Below are positions 19,268 to 27,234 of a stretch of DNA of 60,945 nt, piece after piece. The stretch comes from Fidelibacterota bacterium. Its GTDB lineage: Bacteria; Fidelibacterota; UBA8477; JABMPR01. The position numbers and the translations under genes were made by a program. The stretch is from contig JABMOS010000042.1 in assembly GCA_013203185.1 (NCBI GenBank), forward strand, positions 1 through 60,945. The letters run 5' to 3'. Each line of letters starts with the position of its first letter. The first letter of the stretch is position 1. The notes under the pieces are model-generated. The model was given only the letters and a program-made list of their open reading frames with translations. It made no database searches and had not been told where the DNA came from.

Positions 19268-21448
19268 TTATTTAATGACTAAAAGCTTGCCAGTTTGTAT
19301 ATGGCTATTGCTTAAGTTTTCAACGGTATAAACATACATCCCTGTAGAAATGGGCTCATCAAACTTACTAATGAGATCCCATGGGTGCTCGCCACCAGAA
19401 AGCACGGTATTTCCCGATGGCACTCTGCGAATATCTCCACCATTGTACTGTGCGCCCTCATGGTTAATCTCTTCAACCAGATCCCCACTCAGTGTATAAA
19501 TTCTAATCCTCGAATTTGCAGGGAGATTCCTGAACCAAACGAGACGTTCCCGCTGTCCATCCCCATCCCAGGTAGCTCTCACCCGATACGGGTTTGGGTA
19601 AACGGATACAGGAAAATTTGAAACATCTGTACTGGGGGGTGTACCGGGTATAACACTTATGCGGTTTTCATTCTTAGAGCTCTCGAGACTGGCCAGACCT
19701 GTATCTTCATCGCCACTGTCGAAAGCCGTAATGGCGTAGATAGTATTGTTAGGCCACCCATTTTGAACGCCACGATTCACCCACTTGTAGTGATAATAAT
19801 GTCCCTTGATTTCAATGGAATCTTCAATACCCATGTCGTTGTATATCCGAACCAGATCAAATCCGGAATCATATCCAAATTCATCGCCCATGAGATCAAA
19901 TTCAGCCAGAAGTGAGTACTGGGCAGTATTCCCAATAGTTTTAGTACTACCATAAATTCTGTAACCGGCAAAATCATATTTCCTGGAAACTGGATCTAAA
20001 GCTGATTCTGGGGCACTATCCCAGTATAGAGTGACTTGTTGGTCCTCAGCCACTACGGCCAGAGCTGGGGACGGTGGGGGTTCTGGTACGATATACCGAT
20101 CCAGGATACCATTTTCATTCAAATCTTCACCGGCATCCAGAATTGAATTACCATTTACATCTTCCCCATTAAAAGCTTTTTGAGCCCAATCTGCATTTTT
20201 GATCAGATCCTGGCGACGATCAAAATTATTGGTGGACCCTTGATGAGACCAGGGAGCCCCCAGGATTGCAAAAACCACATTGATGGATTCACCAACTGGG
20301 AGCACAAAACCATTACCCTCTGGCAATGTCCCAAAGGGACCTGCTGAAACCAGCATCATCCATGAGTTAGGCAGATCCAACCAGGGTTGGCCATCATTAT
20401 TCTGGATAAAATCCTGATCATAAAAGGGAGAGCTGGAAAGTTTCGTATAGCGCTCAACATCATCGATGGGCATATTAAATTCAGGAATATCCAGATTTTC
20501 AGGACTGTTCCAACGCCAGGGATTATAGTAGGTGTACCAGTCGCCTTGCGTATCTGCATGGGAAGTGGATCGCTTATTAGGACCGTGTAAGGCCATAATG
20601 CCAAAATACGCACGCGTCCAGCCATCATCACCATCATAGTCATATTGGTAGCCGATATTGCGGGGATACCCATTGGTATTATATGATCGTTCAAAACTGT
20701 TGATATTGTCATACCAGCTGAATCCGCTACCAGGTTCCCACCGACTTTTGTAATTCATGTTGTTCACAGATGCATCAGCCCAGATACCGGCATAAATGTC
20801 CTTCAGATCCCAACCTGTTCCGGCAGAATCTACAAGATCACTTCTATTGGTAATGGTGTAGTCCAGTATCACGAATGATTCCATAAATGAATGACTCCAG
20901 GCATAGGACTCTAAGTGGACCTCAATACCCAGGGGGACATGATTGATGATATCTGAGTCAGTGTCCTTGAAATCGGCTAACAAATCTTGATGGCTTACTG
21001 CTTCAAGGGAAAAATAACTGGCCAGGGGGGATGTGCCGGCTGAGGAAATGCTGGATCGGGTTTGAATGGTATCACCTGCTGCAGATGAAGTGGTAAATTC
21101 AAAACCTTCTTCACCATAATCAAAGGCACCATCGACAATAGCAGTTGATACCCGGGCAAGCTGTTCCTCACCATTGATAATGGGAATTCCACCTACCCAC
21201 AAACCGCCATAACTCATGAGCTCAACCATCTCACGTTCCGTACCATACTGTTTGTACCTGCAAGAGGCTTGTTCAGGATTATTCCAACCCTCACCAAGGA
21301 TTCCAAAGTTGGTAACAGTGAGACCCATTTCACCTACGATGGTGGTATTGTCATAGTCATCAATTGAGGCTTTGCTCAACTGGGCAAAAACTGGATGTAG
21401 TTGTCCAGAAAAGATGATTATGAGAGCTGCAATTACAGAGAGGCGCAT
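19268..21448 (-). CDS. Secreted surface protein with variant T9SS-type C-terminal domain
   Basis: A protein of 726 residues, first gene of operon A, with a signal peptide cleaved at VFA|QLS. The N-terminal region (LTVTNFGILGEGWNNP; YGGLWVGG) resembles large secreted proteins common in FCB genomes, without a known function. An FnIII-like domain lies at about 500-600 (RKYDFAGYRIYGSTK). The C-terminus has SVYPNPYRVRATWDG, IRIYTLSGDLVEEI and STGMYVYTVE, a divergent sorting/FlgD-like domain with PNPY instead of PNPFNPTT. No Shine-Dalgarno is evident; a perfect 12-bp palindrome (21456-21467) sits just upstream of the ATG. The cytochrome gene follows after 42 nt. Confidence 0.8.
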   Translation of the reverse strand: MRLSVIAALIIIFSGQLHPVFAQLSKASIDDYDNTTIVGEMGLTVTNFGILGEGWNNPEQASCRYKQYGTEREMVELMSYGGLWVGGIPIINGEEQLARVSTAIVDGAFDYGEEGFEFTTSSAAGDTIQTRSSISSAGTSPLASYFSLEAVSHQDLLADFKDTDSDIINHVPLGIEVHLESYAWSHSFMESFVILDYTITNRSDLVDSAGTGWDLKDIYAGIWADASVNNMNYKSRWEPGSGFSWYDNINSFERSYNTNGYPRNIGYQYDYDGDDGWTRAYFGIMALHGPNKRSTSHADTQGDWYTYYNPWRWNSPENLDIPEFNMPIDDVERYTKLSSSPFYDQDFIQNNDGQPWLDLPNSWMMLVSAGPFGTLPEGNGFVLPVGESINVVFAILGAPWSHQGSTNNFDRRQDLIKNADWAQKAFNGEDVNGNSILDAGEDLNENGILDRYIVPEPPPSPALAVVAEDQQVTLYWDSAPESALDPVSRKYDFAGYRIYGSTKTIGNTAQYSLLAEFDLMGDEFGYDSGFDLVRIYNDMGIEDSIEIKGHYYHYKWVNRGVQNGWPNNTIYAITAFDSGDEDTGLASLESSKNENRISVIPGTPPSTDVSNFPVSVYPNPYRVRATWDGDGQRERLVWFRNLPANSRIRIYTLSGDLVEEINHEGAQYNGGDIRRVPSGNTVLSGGEHPWDLISKFDEPISTGMYVYTVENLSNSHIQTGKLLVIK

Positions 21449-21455
21449 TTGGTCA

Positions 21456-21467
21456 AGATAATTATCT
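21456..21467. promoter_or_regulatory. 12-bp perfect palindrome before operon A
   Basis: AGATAATTATCT reads the same on both strands and ends 8 nt before the ATG at 21448. It could be an operator or an artefact of AT-rich sequence; I see no clear promoter boxes to place it against. Confidence 0.3.
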
Positions 21468-21523
21468 GTCAGGCTTGTGGAAGGAAAATTCAGCTAAAAG
21501 AGAGGCGGATCTGTGTACAATTT

Positions 21524-21541
21524 CATCACCACGAGGTGATG
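21524..21541. promoter_or_regulatory. Short dyad between operons B and A
   Basis: CATCACC (21524-21530) and GGTGATG (21535-21541) form a perfect 7-bp dyad around ACGA, directly after the operon B terminator and 76 nt before the first codon of operon A. An operator or leader hairpin is possible. Confidence 0.35.
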
Positions 21542-21543
21542 GG

Positions 21544-21576
21544 AAAAAAGCCGTGGATGTTGACTATTCCCACGGC
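21544..21576 (-). terminator. Rho-independent terminator of operon B
   Basis: Read on the minus strand, GCCGTGG (21576-21570) pairs with CCACGGC (21556-21550), followed by six T residues (AAAAAA at 21544-21549 on the plus strand). It starts 9 nt after the stop of the C69 hydrolase gene, so it closes the long minus-strand transcript and separates it from operon A. Confidence 0.87.
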
Positions 21577-21584
21577 CTACGCAT

Positions 21585-22907
21585 TTATTTCAAATTGAGG
21601 TTTACCAGGTTGTTTTGCTTCTTCCAAAATCGTCGATAGGGGAAGTGGGGCTTAAGATCTATACTTTCAGTTTCCAACATGGCGATGAGGGCGTCAGTGG
21701 TCTCCCTTTCCAGGCTAAAGGCCTCTGCAGTTAGCGCGACCTGCTGCTCTGAATCCAGGTCTTCAGACTCTTTTATCCATCGATTTTCCAACACCTCAAA
21801 TTCCCGCCTTACCAGTTCATTGCGTCGCCGAAAGTCCAGCAAGATCTGACGATGCAATTCCTCATGATGCCACCAGAAAATATCTTCATCAAATTTTTCA
21901 AGATGTTCGCCGGCAAAAGAAGTTGGGAGAGGATCATCGCCAAACCATATGGGCTTGAAAATTGAGGTACAGGGGCTGGATGTTGCAGTCGCCCAATAAG
22001 TTTCCTTGTCCTCCGTCAAATGAGCAACAAATGAAGCTGTGGTTTGAGAAGCCCGTCTGGCAGGGCTGGCTCCAGCATGAGCACAGACATGGTTCATGAG
22101 GAGGTGGTTATCTGGGCGGTAGGATTCGTCTCCGTGATCTCGAAGATGGGCAAATGCATCAGTCAGGGAATAGTTTTTTGCTCTCAACATTTCATGGGAC
22201 CTGGCTTGCCGTGTTGTGCAGGCTGAAAATTTGGTGTAGAAGGTATCAGAATAGCAGTTGGCAAAGTGAAAATCAGACTTTTTCTTGATCCAACCTTTTT
22301 CCAGAGCCGTATAAATCAAGTCTTCGTGCATGAGGTCAAAGTCGTTGCCGATGGTCAAACCATTGGAGATGGCGTAGTAATCTTCCACTTTTTTGGCTGC
22401 CCAGAGATGGCCGGCTGTTTCCAATACCCAGGCTTCATTGGGATCAGCAATAAGAAAGCTGTTATGATAGAAAAAGGATTTGTTGTTATACCCACAGTTT
22501 CCACCCTGTCCATATTCCCCTATAAGTTCGGTAATGGTATCAAGGGCACCCCGGGCAGAGCTGCGTCTCTCCAGGGCCAGACGCAAGAGGTCCATTCCTG
22601 TGAGTCCGCCTTCTTTCTGGACAGGCATTTTGGTGAAAACGGCTTCATTTCCTATGACCACCCCGCGGTCATTTGCGCCGATTTCTGCACCCCACATCCA
22701 GAATGGACGACTGATGAGCACAGCATGGGTTTCTTCAACTTCAGGGATACTCATATGGGTACATTTCACCATATCACTGAGGTCATGACGGCATTCAGGA
22801 TGATATTCCAGGAGTTGAACTTCGGCAGCTTCACGATCGCTGTTTTTCCCAAAGATCATACTTCCATCTTTGGTCACTGAGGGGAGGGCAACGAAGGTAT
22901 CACACAT
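21585..22907 (-). CDS. Secernin-like C69-family Ntn hydrolase/dipeptidase
   Basis: A cytoplasmic protein of 440 residues with no signal peptide. It begins MCDTFVALPSVTKDG followed by MIFGKNSDRE, the exact N-terminal arrangement of secernin/C69 enzymes, where Cys2 becomes the N-terminal nucleophile once Met is removed. Other family marks are NDRGVVIGNEAVFT, WVLETAG, ISNGLTIG and, late, HMNHVCAHAG-like residues with SPCTSIFKP. C69 enzymes are dipeptidases or amide hydrolases; the substrate is unknown. It is the last gene of operon B, 1 nt after the stop of the preceding barrel gene, and is followed by a terminator. Confidence 0.87.
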   Translation of the reverse strand: MCDTFVALPSVTKDGSMIFGKNSDREAAEVQLLEYHPECRHDLSDMVKCTHMSIPEVEETHAVLISRPFWMWGAEIGANDRGVVIGNEAVFTKMPVQKEGGLTGMDLLRLALERRSSARGALDTITELIGEYGQGGNCGYNNKSFFYHNSFLIADPNEAWVLETAGHLWAAKKVEDYYAISNGLTIGNDFDLMHEDLIYTALEKGWIKKKSDFHFANCYSDTFYTKFSACTTRQARSHEMLRAKNYSLTDAFAHLRDHGDESYRPDNHLLMNHVCAHAGASPARRASQTTASFVAHLTEDKETYWATATSSPCTSIFKPIWFGDDPLPTSFAGEHLEKFDEDIFWWHHEELHRQILLDFRRRNELVRREFEVLENRWIKESEDLDSEQQVALTAEAFSLERETTDALIAMLETESIDLKPHFPYRRFWKKQNNLVNLNLK

Positions 22908-22908
22908 C

Positions 22909-23739
22909 TTAATAATTCCAAAAGAGGGAGATAAAGTGTCGTGCTCCCAGGGTGTGGTTCAATTGATAAATTGAATAGCCAAGCGTGAAGCTTGACCAAT
23001 CTGCTGTGAAACCAGCTGATGGGTGAATTCGTAGATCAGGCTCAGCAGGCTCTATTTGAATGCCCCCCATAAGCTCAAATTTATCCAGAAGCGAATAGGA
23101 AAGACCTAAGGCAGCTGGAATCGATCCATTATTCACCTCAGCCATGATGGAGAGTTGATTCAGGTCAGCATCTACTTCTAGCCATAATTCGGAAGGTAGA
23201 GAAGTGCTCTCCTCATCCAATTTGCCACTAATACCAAAATGTCGAAGACCACTGCTTAACAACAGGTGATCCCCAATGGGATAAGTAGCAGCAAGGTTAA
23301 GGGAAAGACTTGTGGCACTGGCATTTAGAGATCTTTCGTATACCAATTCGCCTCCAACCCCAAGTATAAACAATCCCATATCTCGAGCGTAGCCACCCCC
23401 TGCATTAAACAGATTGTATTCAAAGGTACTCAGTGGTTCTTCAGTGGGAATGTCGTTTCGAAGTTCAAGCTCACCACTATTCATAGCCTGGAAATTCAAA
23501 TGAGCATTGCTTAGTGCGATACCCATATAGGCGCCCTGGATATCGGCTACCCAATTCCAGACACTCAAGGTTACGGAGGATTCAGGGTGAGTGATGTTGC
23601 GTGTTGGTTTGATAGTAGGGTTGAGTGTTAAGCCCAGGGATGCATCACGGGCATCGGTGGGTGTTGACAGTATATCAAAACCCGTCTGACTCCATGCCAT
23701 TCCCACCATGACCAAAAGAATGAAAATTCTGTTTATCAT
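22909..23739 (-). CDS. PorQ-like outer-membrane barrel protein
   Basis: A protein of 276 residues from the ATG at 23739, which overlaps the stop of the upstream gene (TAATG) and has GGGGAG upstream. Signal peptide with cleavage at AWS|QTG. The segment GFDILSTPTDARDASLGLTL resembles the PorV/PorQ N-terminal block, followed by alternating beta-strands and an aromatic C-terminus (FWNY). It is shorter than usual PorV/PorQ members (about 320-400). Probably a T9SS-associated or FadL-like barrel; the exact role is inferred from family and from its place beside another PorV-like gene in the sprA transcript. Confidence 0.65.
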   Translation of the reverse strand: MINRIFILLVMVGMAWSQTGFDILSTPTDARDASLGLTLNPTIKPTRNITHPESSVTLSVWNWVADIQGAYMGIALSNAHLNFQAMNSGELELRNDIPTEEPLSTFEYNLFNAGGGYARDMGLFILGVGGELVYERSLNASATSLSLNLAATYPIGDHLLLSSGLRHFGISGKLDEESTSLPSELWLEVDADLNQLSIMAEVNNGSIPAALGLSYSLLDKFELMGGIQIEPAEPDLRIHPSAGFTADWSSFTLGYSIYQLNHTLGARHFISLFWNY

Positions 23740-24704
23740 TAGAAATTTACTCCCCACCCAATATAATTTCTGTAGCCTTCACCTGGCGTGCCCAGTTTCA
23801 TACCCCAATCAATGTGCATGGGAGGACCTTCTTTCCATGATAACTCATATCTGGCACTGATTCCGGGATAAATAGCATCATCTTCAAAGCTAGCACCAAC
23901 ATTCACATCAAGTGCTTTTATTCCATGCCACATCAGGGCAACCCGGTAGATATTTTCATCGATAAAATAATAATCATGCTCCCATGCCAGAGAAAAGCTA
24001 CCCAGATCTTGCAGCCAGCCCCAGGAAAGGCTTATTGGAAACTGGTCTTGATAGCTGCTACCCCGTTCGAAGAGATCTTGAGTTTTCCATTTATAACTGC
24101 TGTTCCAGTCTTTGATAGCCAGGGCAAAAGTACTACCTGTTCTGGGCTTGAATACGAATCCCAGACCTGCGCCAAAGCCAGTACCCTTTAGGTCTAACCA
24201 ATCATCATCTTCAGATTTGAAACGTTTTGTTAAAACCTTCAAAGAAAGTCCAAAAGCCAACTTGTCAGAGAATCGGTTTGAGAAGGAGACCAGATAGGTC
24301 ATCTCAGTATCACTCAAATCACCGGCAGCATAACCCCTAGAATCACGAGCTTCAATGTTCTTGGTGCCTGCGGCTATCAAACCGAAGGATAGGCTGGCAG
24401 TGGGAGGGAGTGGTATTCCAGTATTAATACTATAAATAAATCGATCAAGGGAGAGCTGGACCAAACCGGCATCAAAACTTCTCCCACCAAAGAAAGCCTG
24501 GGAGGCTGGATTTTGAGAGTAGCTGTTGGTACTGGTTTCGTGAAAGAGCGTAATGCCTCCAGTCCCAGCTGAACGTGGGTCAGATGTAAATCGATTTGAT
24601 GTTCCTGTGTATCCACCCAAGCCTGAGGCGAAGACACCGTTGAAGACGATCAGAAATAATAGTGGAATTATTAGACCCTTTGAGAGCCTCAGGGAGACAG
24701 GCAT
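23739..24704 (-). CDS. PorV-like outer-membrane barrel protein
   Basis: A protein of 322 residues from the ATG at 24704, giving MPVSLRLSKG plus a hydrophobic core ending VFA|SGL. A longer frame would begin at a TTG overlapping the upstream stop, but its extra 22 codons come from an interspersed repeat. The mature protein has DPRSAGTGGITLFHETSTNS and SQNPASQAFFGG, a PorV/UPF0164-type start, then barrel strands and a terminal aromatic (GWGVNF). Predicted outer-membrane protein; possible T9SS shuttle paralogue. Tail overlaps the next gene by 1 nt. The charged signal-peptide N-terminus itself is encoded by repeat sequence. Confidence 0.7.
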   Translation of the reverse strand: MPVSLRLSKGLIIPLLFLIVFNGVFASGLGGYTGTSNRFTSDPRSAGTGGITLFHETSTNSYSQNPASQAFFGGRSFDAGLVQLSLDRFIYSINTGIPLPPTASLSFGLIAAGTKNIEARDSRGYAAGDLSDTEMTYLVSFSNRFSDKLAFGLSLKVLTKRFKSEDDDWLDLKGTGFGAGLGFVFKPRTGSTFALAIKDWNSSYKWKTQDLFERGSSYQDQFPISLSWGWLQDLGSFSLAWEHDYYFIDENIYRVALMWHGIKALDVNVGASFEDDAIYPGISARYELSWKEGPPMHIDWGMKLGTPGEGYRNYIGWGVNF

Positions 24705-24747
24705 AATTTTCTTTTGAGACAGTGTGTCTTGCTGAGTTCCGTCGAAG
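24676..24747. repeat. Interspersed repeat copy forming the 5' end of a barrel gene
   Basis: CCTTTGAGAGCCTCAGG (from about 24677) and CTGAGTTCCGTCGAAG (24732-24747) are inverted, degenerate copies of the CTTCGAxxxxCTCAG box seen at 8394-8460. The element fills the gap between the propeller gene (stop at 24767) and the barrel gene, and extends into the coding sequence for the first residues of the barrel's signal peptide. Confidence 0.55.
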
Positions 24748-24766
24748 CAGGACTGGTTAATAATGT

Positions 24767-26350
24767 TCAATTTATCACCATCACTTTCGTCCAGTGAATA
24801 TCAGAATCTATTTCAATTCGAATAAAATAGGTGCCATTGGATACAAGGTAGCCGGCTTCATTACGGCCATTCCAGGTTCGTTCTTGTTGACCTGATAGTG
24901 TGGATGGGACATTGTCCAGAACTTCCCTGACACGATGCATGGCGAAATCGAAAACATCAATGGATACATCTTCACCAGCCTCAGCACTATACCGGACAAT
25001 CAAGTTTCCCTGACCATTGAGAACCTTGTCATAGCGTGGTGTGAAAGGATTGGGATAGGCATAAAAATCATCAGAAGATTCTACTGAACGGGCTTTGTGA
25101 ATATTCCAGGATAAGCCCTCATCATAACTCACAGCCAGACCGTCACCAGTCCCCACCCAGACACCACCCCCCTGATTTACCAGAACGGAGTAAACTGCAT
25201 TGGAGTAGATTATTTCTGAATAGTCAGTGTGGTGAAAGTTGGACAAAAGCACAAAGTGGAGACCGTCTTTGGACTTCCACAGTCCCTGGTCAGTCGCTGC
25301 GTAAACATTTGCAGCATCAGTGGCAATATTCCAGACGCGAAATCCCAGGAGAGGAGCTCGCCAGTAGTTGGTGGCATCGTCATAATAGCTAAAACCAGTA
25401 ACGTCACCCGATCCAGTGGTAATGGTTGATGCCCACATTCGATCTGATCCATCTGCAAGGGTTTGTCGGTTAAGGGCAATCACCCAGTTTCCCGAAATAT
25501 TCGAATTTTGAAAGGTATAATGATCCCAGCTTTGACCGCCATCCGTGGAGCGGTTGATGCCACCTGAAGTACCGACCCAGACTGTATCATTCCAGGCTTT
25601 TACGGCAAAGGCTATATGATTCAGATGAGTCAGGGGGTCCAGAGCATAATACTCCTGATCATCAAGAATGTCACTCTCCATAGCCTGTACCACAGTGGAG
25701 TCCAGCCTATCTTGATCAGTCCAGGGCAACATGACACGCTGCCAGGAATCTCCCAGGTCATAAGAAACTCTTAAACCGCCTCCAAAAGAGGTAGCCCAGA
25801 GACGGGTTCCATCAAAGGCCAAATCATAAGTAATATTTTGTACAACTGTCACCACATCTACAGTCAAAATTGAAACGCCAAAAAGATCCATATCAGAGTA
25901 TTTCGCATAGCTCGTATCATTACCTTCAATGATCATCTCTAGACTATCCATGGGCTGTCCCAGAAATGTCCAGCTGGCCCCAGCATCTACGGAGCGGCTT
26001 ATGCCGCCCCCTGCCTTGAGATCGCCGAAGGCAGTGGTTGTATCAAAACCCATAGCCACCCAGATGGTATCTCCCCAAACTGCCAGAGCAGAGACACCTC
26101 CCTGGCCCAGATTCGAAAAGCGGGAGCTGAACCCCACAAAGGAATCTCCATTATCGTAAGTAGCGCTAAGCCCATGACCAGATCCCAGCCAGAGCGTATC
26201 GCCCTGACCTGCCAGGTCAGAAATACTGCTTCCAATCAACCCGCTATAGACCGTATCAGCTGATTCAAGGGAAAAAGTTGAAGGTCTCAGGAGTTGCCCA
26301 TGTAATGACAAAGCAATCAACATACTCAGGAGTGCAAAATAAGACCTCAT
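24767..26350 (-). CDS. Secreted BNR/Ycf48-like propeller with FlgD/T9SS-like tail
   Basis: A secreted protein of 527 residues with a signal peptide cleaved at LHG|QLL. The body has repeated sialidase/BNR-type blades: Asp-box motifs such as SVDAGASWTF, SYDLGDSWQRV, STDGGQSWDHY and SYDEGLSWNIH. The last 90 residues form an Ig-like tail with YAYPNPFTPRYDK, TWNGRNEAGYLVSNGTYFIRI and KVMVIN, related to FlgD/T9SS sorting domains but lacking NPTT. The ATG overlaps the upstream stop (ATGA). A surface monitoring or binding propeller is likely; no glycosidase catalytic set was identified. Member of operon B. Confidence 0.8.
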   Translation of the reverse strand: MRSYFALLSMLIALSLHGQLLRPSTFSLESADTVYSGLIGSSISDLAGQGDTLWLGSGHGLSATYDNGDSFVGFSSRFSNLGQGGVSALAVWGDTIWVAMGFDTTTAFGDLKAGGGISRSVDAGASWTFLGQPMDSLEMIIEGNDTSYAKYSDMDLFGVSILTVDVVTVVQNITYDLAFDGTRLWATSFGGGLRVSYDLGDSWQRVMLPWTDQDRLDSTVVQAMESDILDDQEYYALDPLTHLNHIAFAVKAWNDTVWVGTSGGINRSTDGGQSWDHYTFQNSNISGNWVIALNRQTLADGSDRMWASTITTGSGDVTGFSYYDDATNYWRAPLLGFRVWNIATDAANVYAATDQGLWKSKDGLHFVLLSNFHHTDYSEIIYSNAVYSVLVNQGGGVWVGTGDGLAVSYDEGLSWNIHKARSVESSDDFYAYPNPFTPRYDKVLNGQGNLIVRYSAEAGEDVSIDVFDFAMHRVREVLDNVPSTLSGQQERTWNGRNEAGYLVSNGTYFIRIEIDSDIHWTKVMVIN

Positions 26351-27234
26351 TTGAACACCCCATCCAGCCCAACAAACTGTTCATTGCTCCTGGATAAACT
26401 CCCTGCAGGTAAAACGATAATTGAATCAAGTACTGGAATTGCCTCGATCCCCAGCCAGGATCTGGAAGTGAAGGTCCAATGGTATACACCATTTAAGTTG
26501 TTGGGAGCCAGCGCGAGCAAGAGGCTATAAACACCATCATTCGCCAGGCTGTCACCACTGGTGAAATCAATACCTTCAAAAGAATAAAAAACGACACTGC
26601 CACCATCATCATATAGGGGAATAGGTTGTCCCCGATTGGCATAGGTACCATCAGGCTTGAGTGACATCATGCTCACATCCCTGATTTCATCCAGGCCCTG
26701 TGAGTGGCTAATTTCAAGAGTAAGTGTGTCCAGAACCAACCCATTTGTCAGAAGTGTCAGCGTATCCAGATGACTAGCAGCGCCAATAACAGGGGGCGCA
26801 GGTCGTTCTGGCTGTAAGGTCACTGTCTCACCAAGGGAATCTTGGGCCTGGTTTCGTACAATGACTTCTAGAGTCCACAGGCTGTCCACATAGGTGGACA
26901 TTGAATCGGGGAGACGCCAGCTTCCATCATACCGACCATCGCCAATAAGGATGTCTCCGTCTTGACCAAGATCATTCAATGCCAAAAAGGGTGAGCCTGA
27001 GATGCCCATATTGTAGACCACCTCGGCTATTTCAATAGGGCTGGAAACAGTAACAGAAAAGAAGAATTCCTGGGACAAGAAATCGAACTCAAACTGACTA
27101 ATTTCCATAGAATAAATGATGTCATCACTACCACTGACATAGGGTTCTTCGTCGAAGGTTGTGGGAGGGGAAGAGAGGTCACATTGTGTCAAGCTGAAAA
27201 CCAGCAAAACGATGATGATTATTTGACTTCGCAT
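26347..27234 (-). CDS. Lipoprotein with Ig-like domains, function unknown
   Basis: A predicted lipoprotein of 295 residues from the ATG at 27234 (MRSQIIIIVLLVFSLTQC), with SLTQC as lipobox. The start lies inside the end of prmA, overlapping it by 16 nt in another frame. The body is beta-rich with phrases such as LNDLGQDGDILIGDGRYDG and DDGGSVVFYSFEGIDFTSGD, and two repeats of the 'GDGxYS' type, suggesting Ig-like or bacterial-tail domains. No function is recognised. It is coupled (ATGA) to the propeller gene, so the two products may work together at the cell surface. Confidence 0.7.
   Translation of the reverse strand: MRSQIIIIVLLVFSLTQCDLSSPPTTFDEEPYVSGSDDIIYSMEISQFEFDFLSQEFFFSVTVSSPIEIAEVVYNMGISGSPFLALNDLGQDGDILIGDGRYDGSWRLPDSMSTYVDSLWTLEVIVRNQAQDSLGETVTLQPERPAPPVIGAASHLDTLTLLTNGLVLDTLTLEISHSQGLDEIRDVSMMSLKPDGTYANRGQPIPLYDDGGSVVFYSFEGIDFTSGDSLANDGVYSLLLALAPNNLNGVYHWTFTSRSWLGIEAIPVLDSIIVLPAGSLSRSNEQFVGLDGVFK

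Noticed and set aside
22266-22880. 204-codon plus-strand frame opposite the C69 hydrolase gene
   Set aside because: The minus-strand frame has clear C69 motifs and an operon context; the plus-strand product has no recognisable domain and no RBS, so it is a coding shadow.
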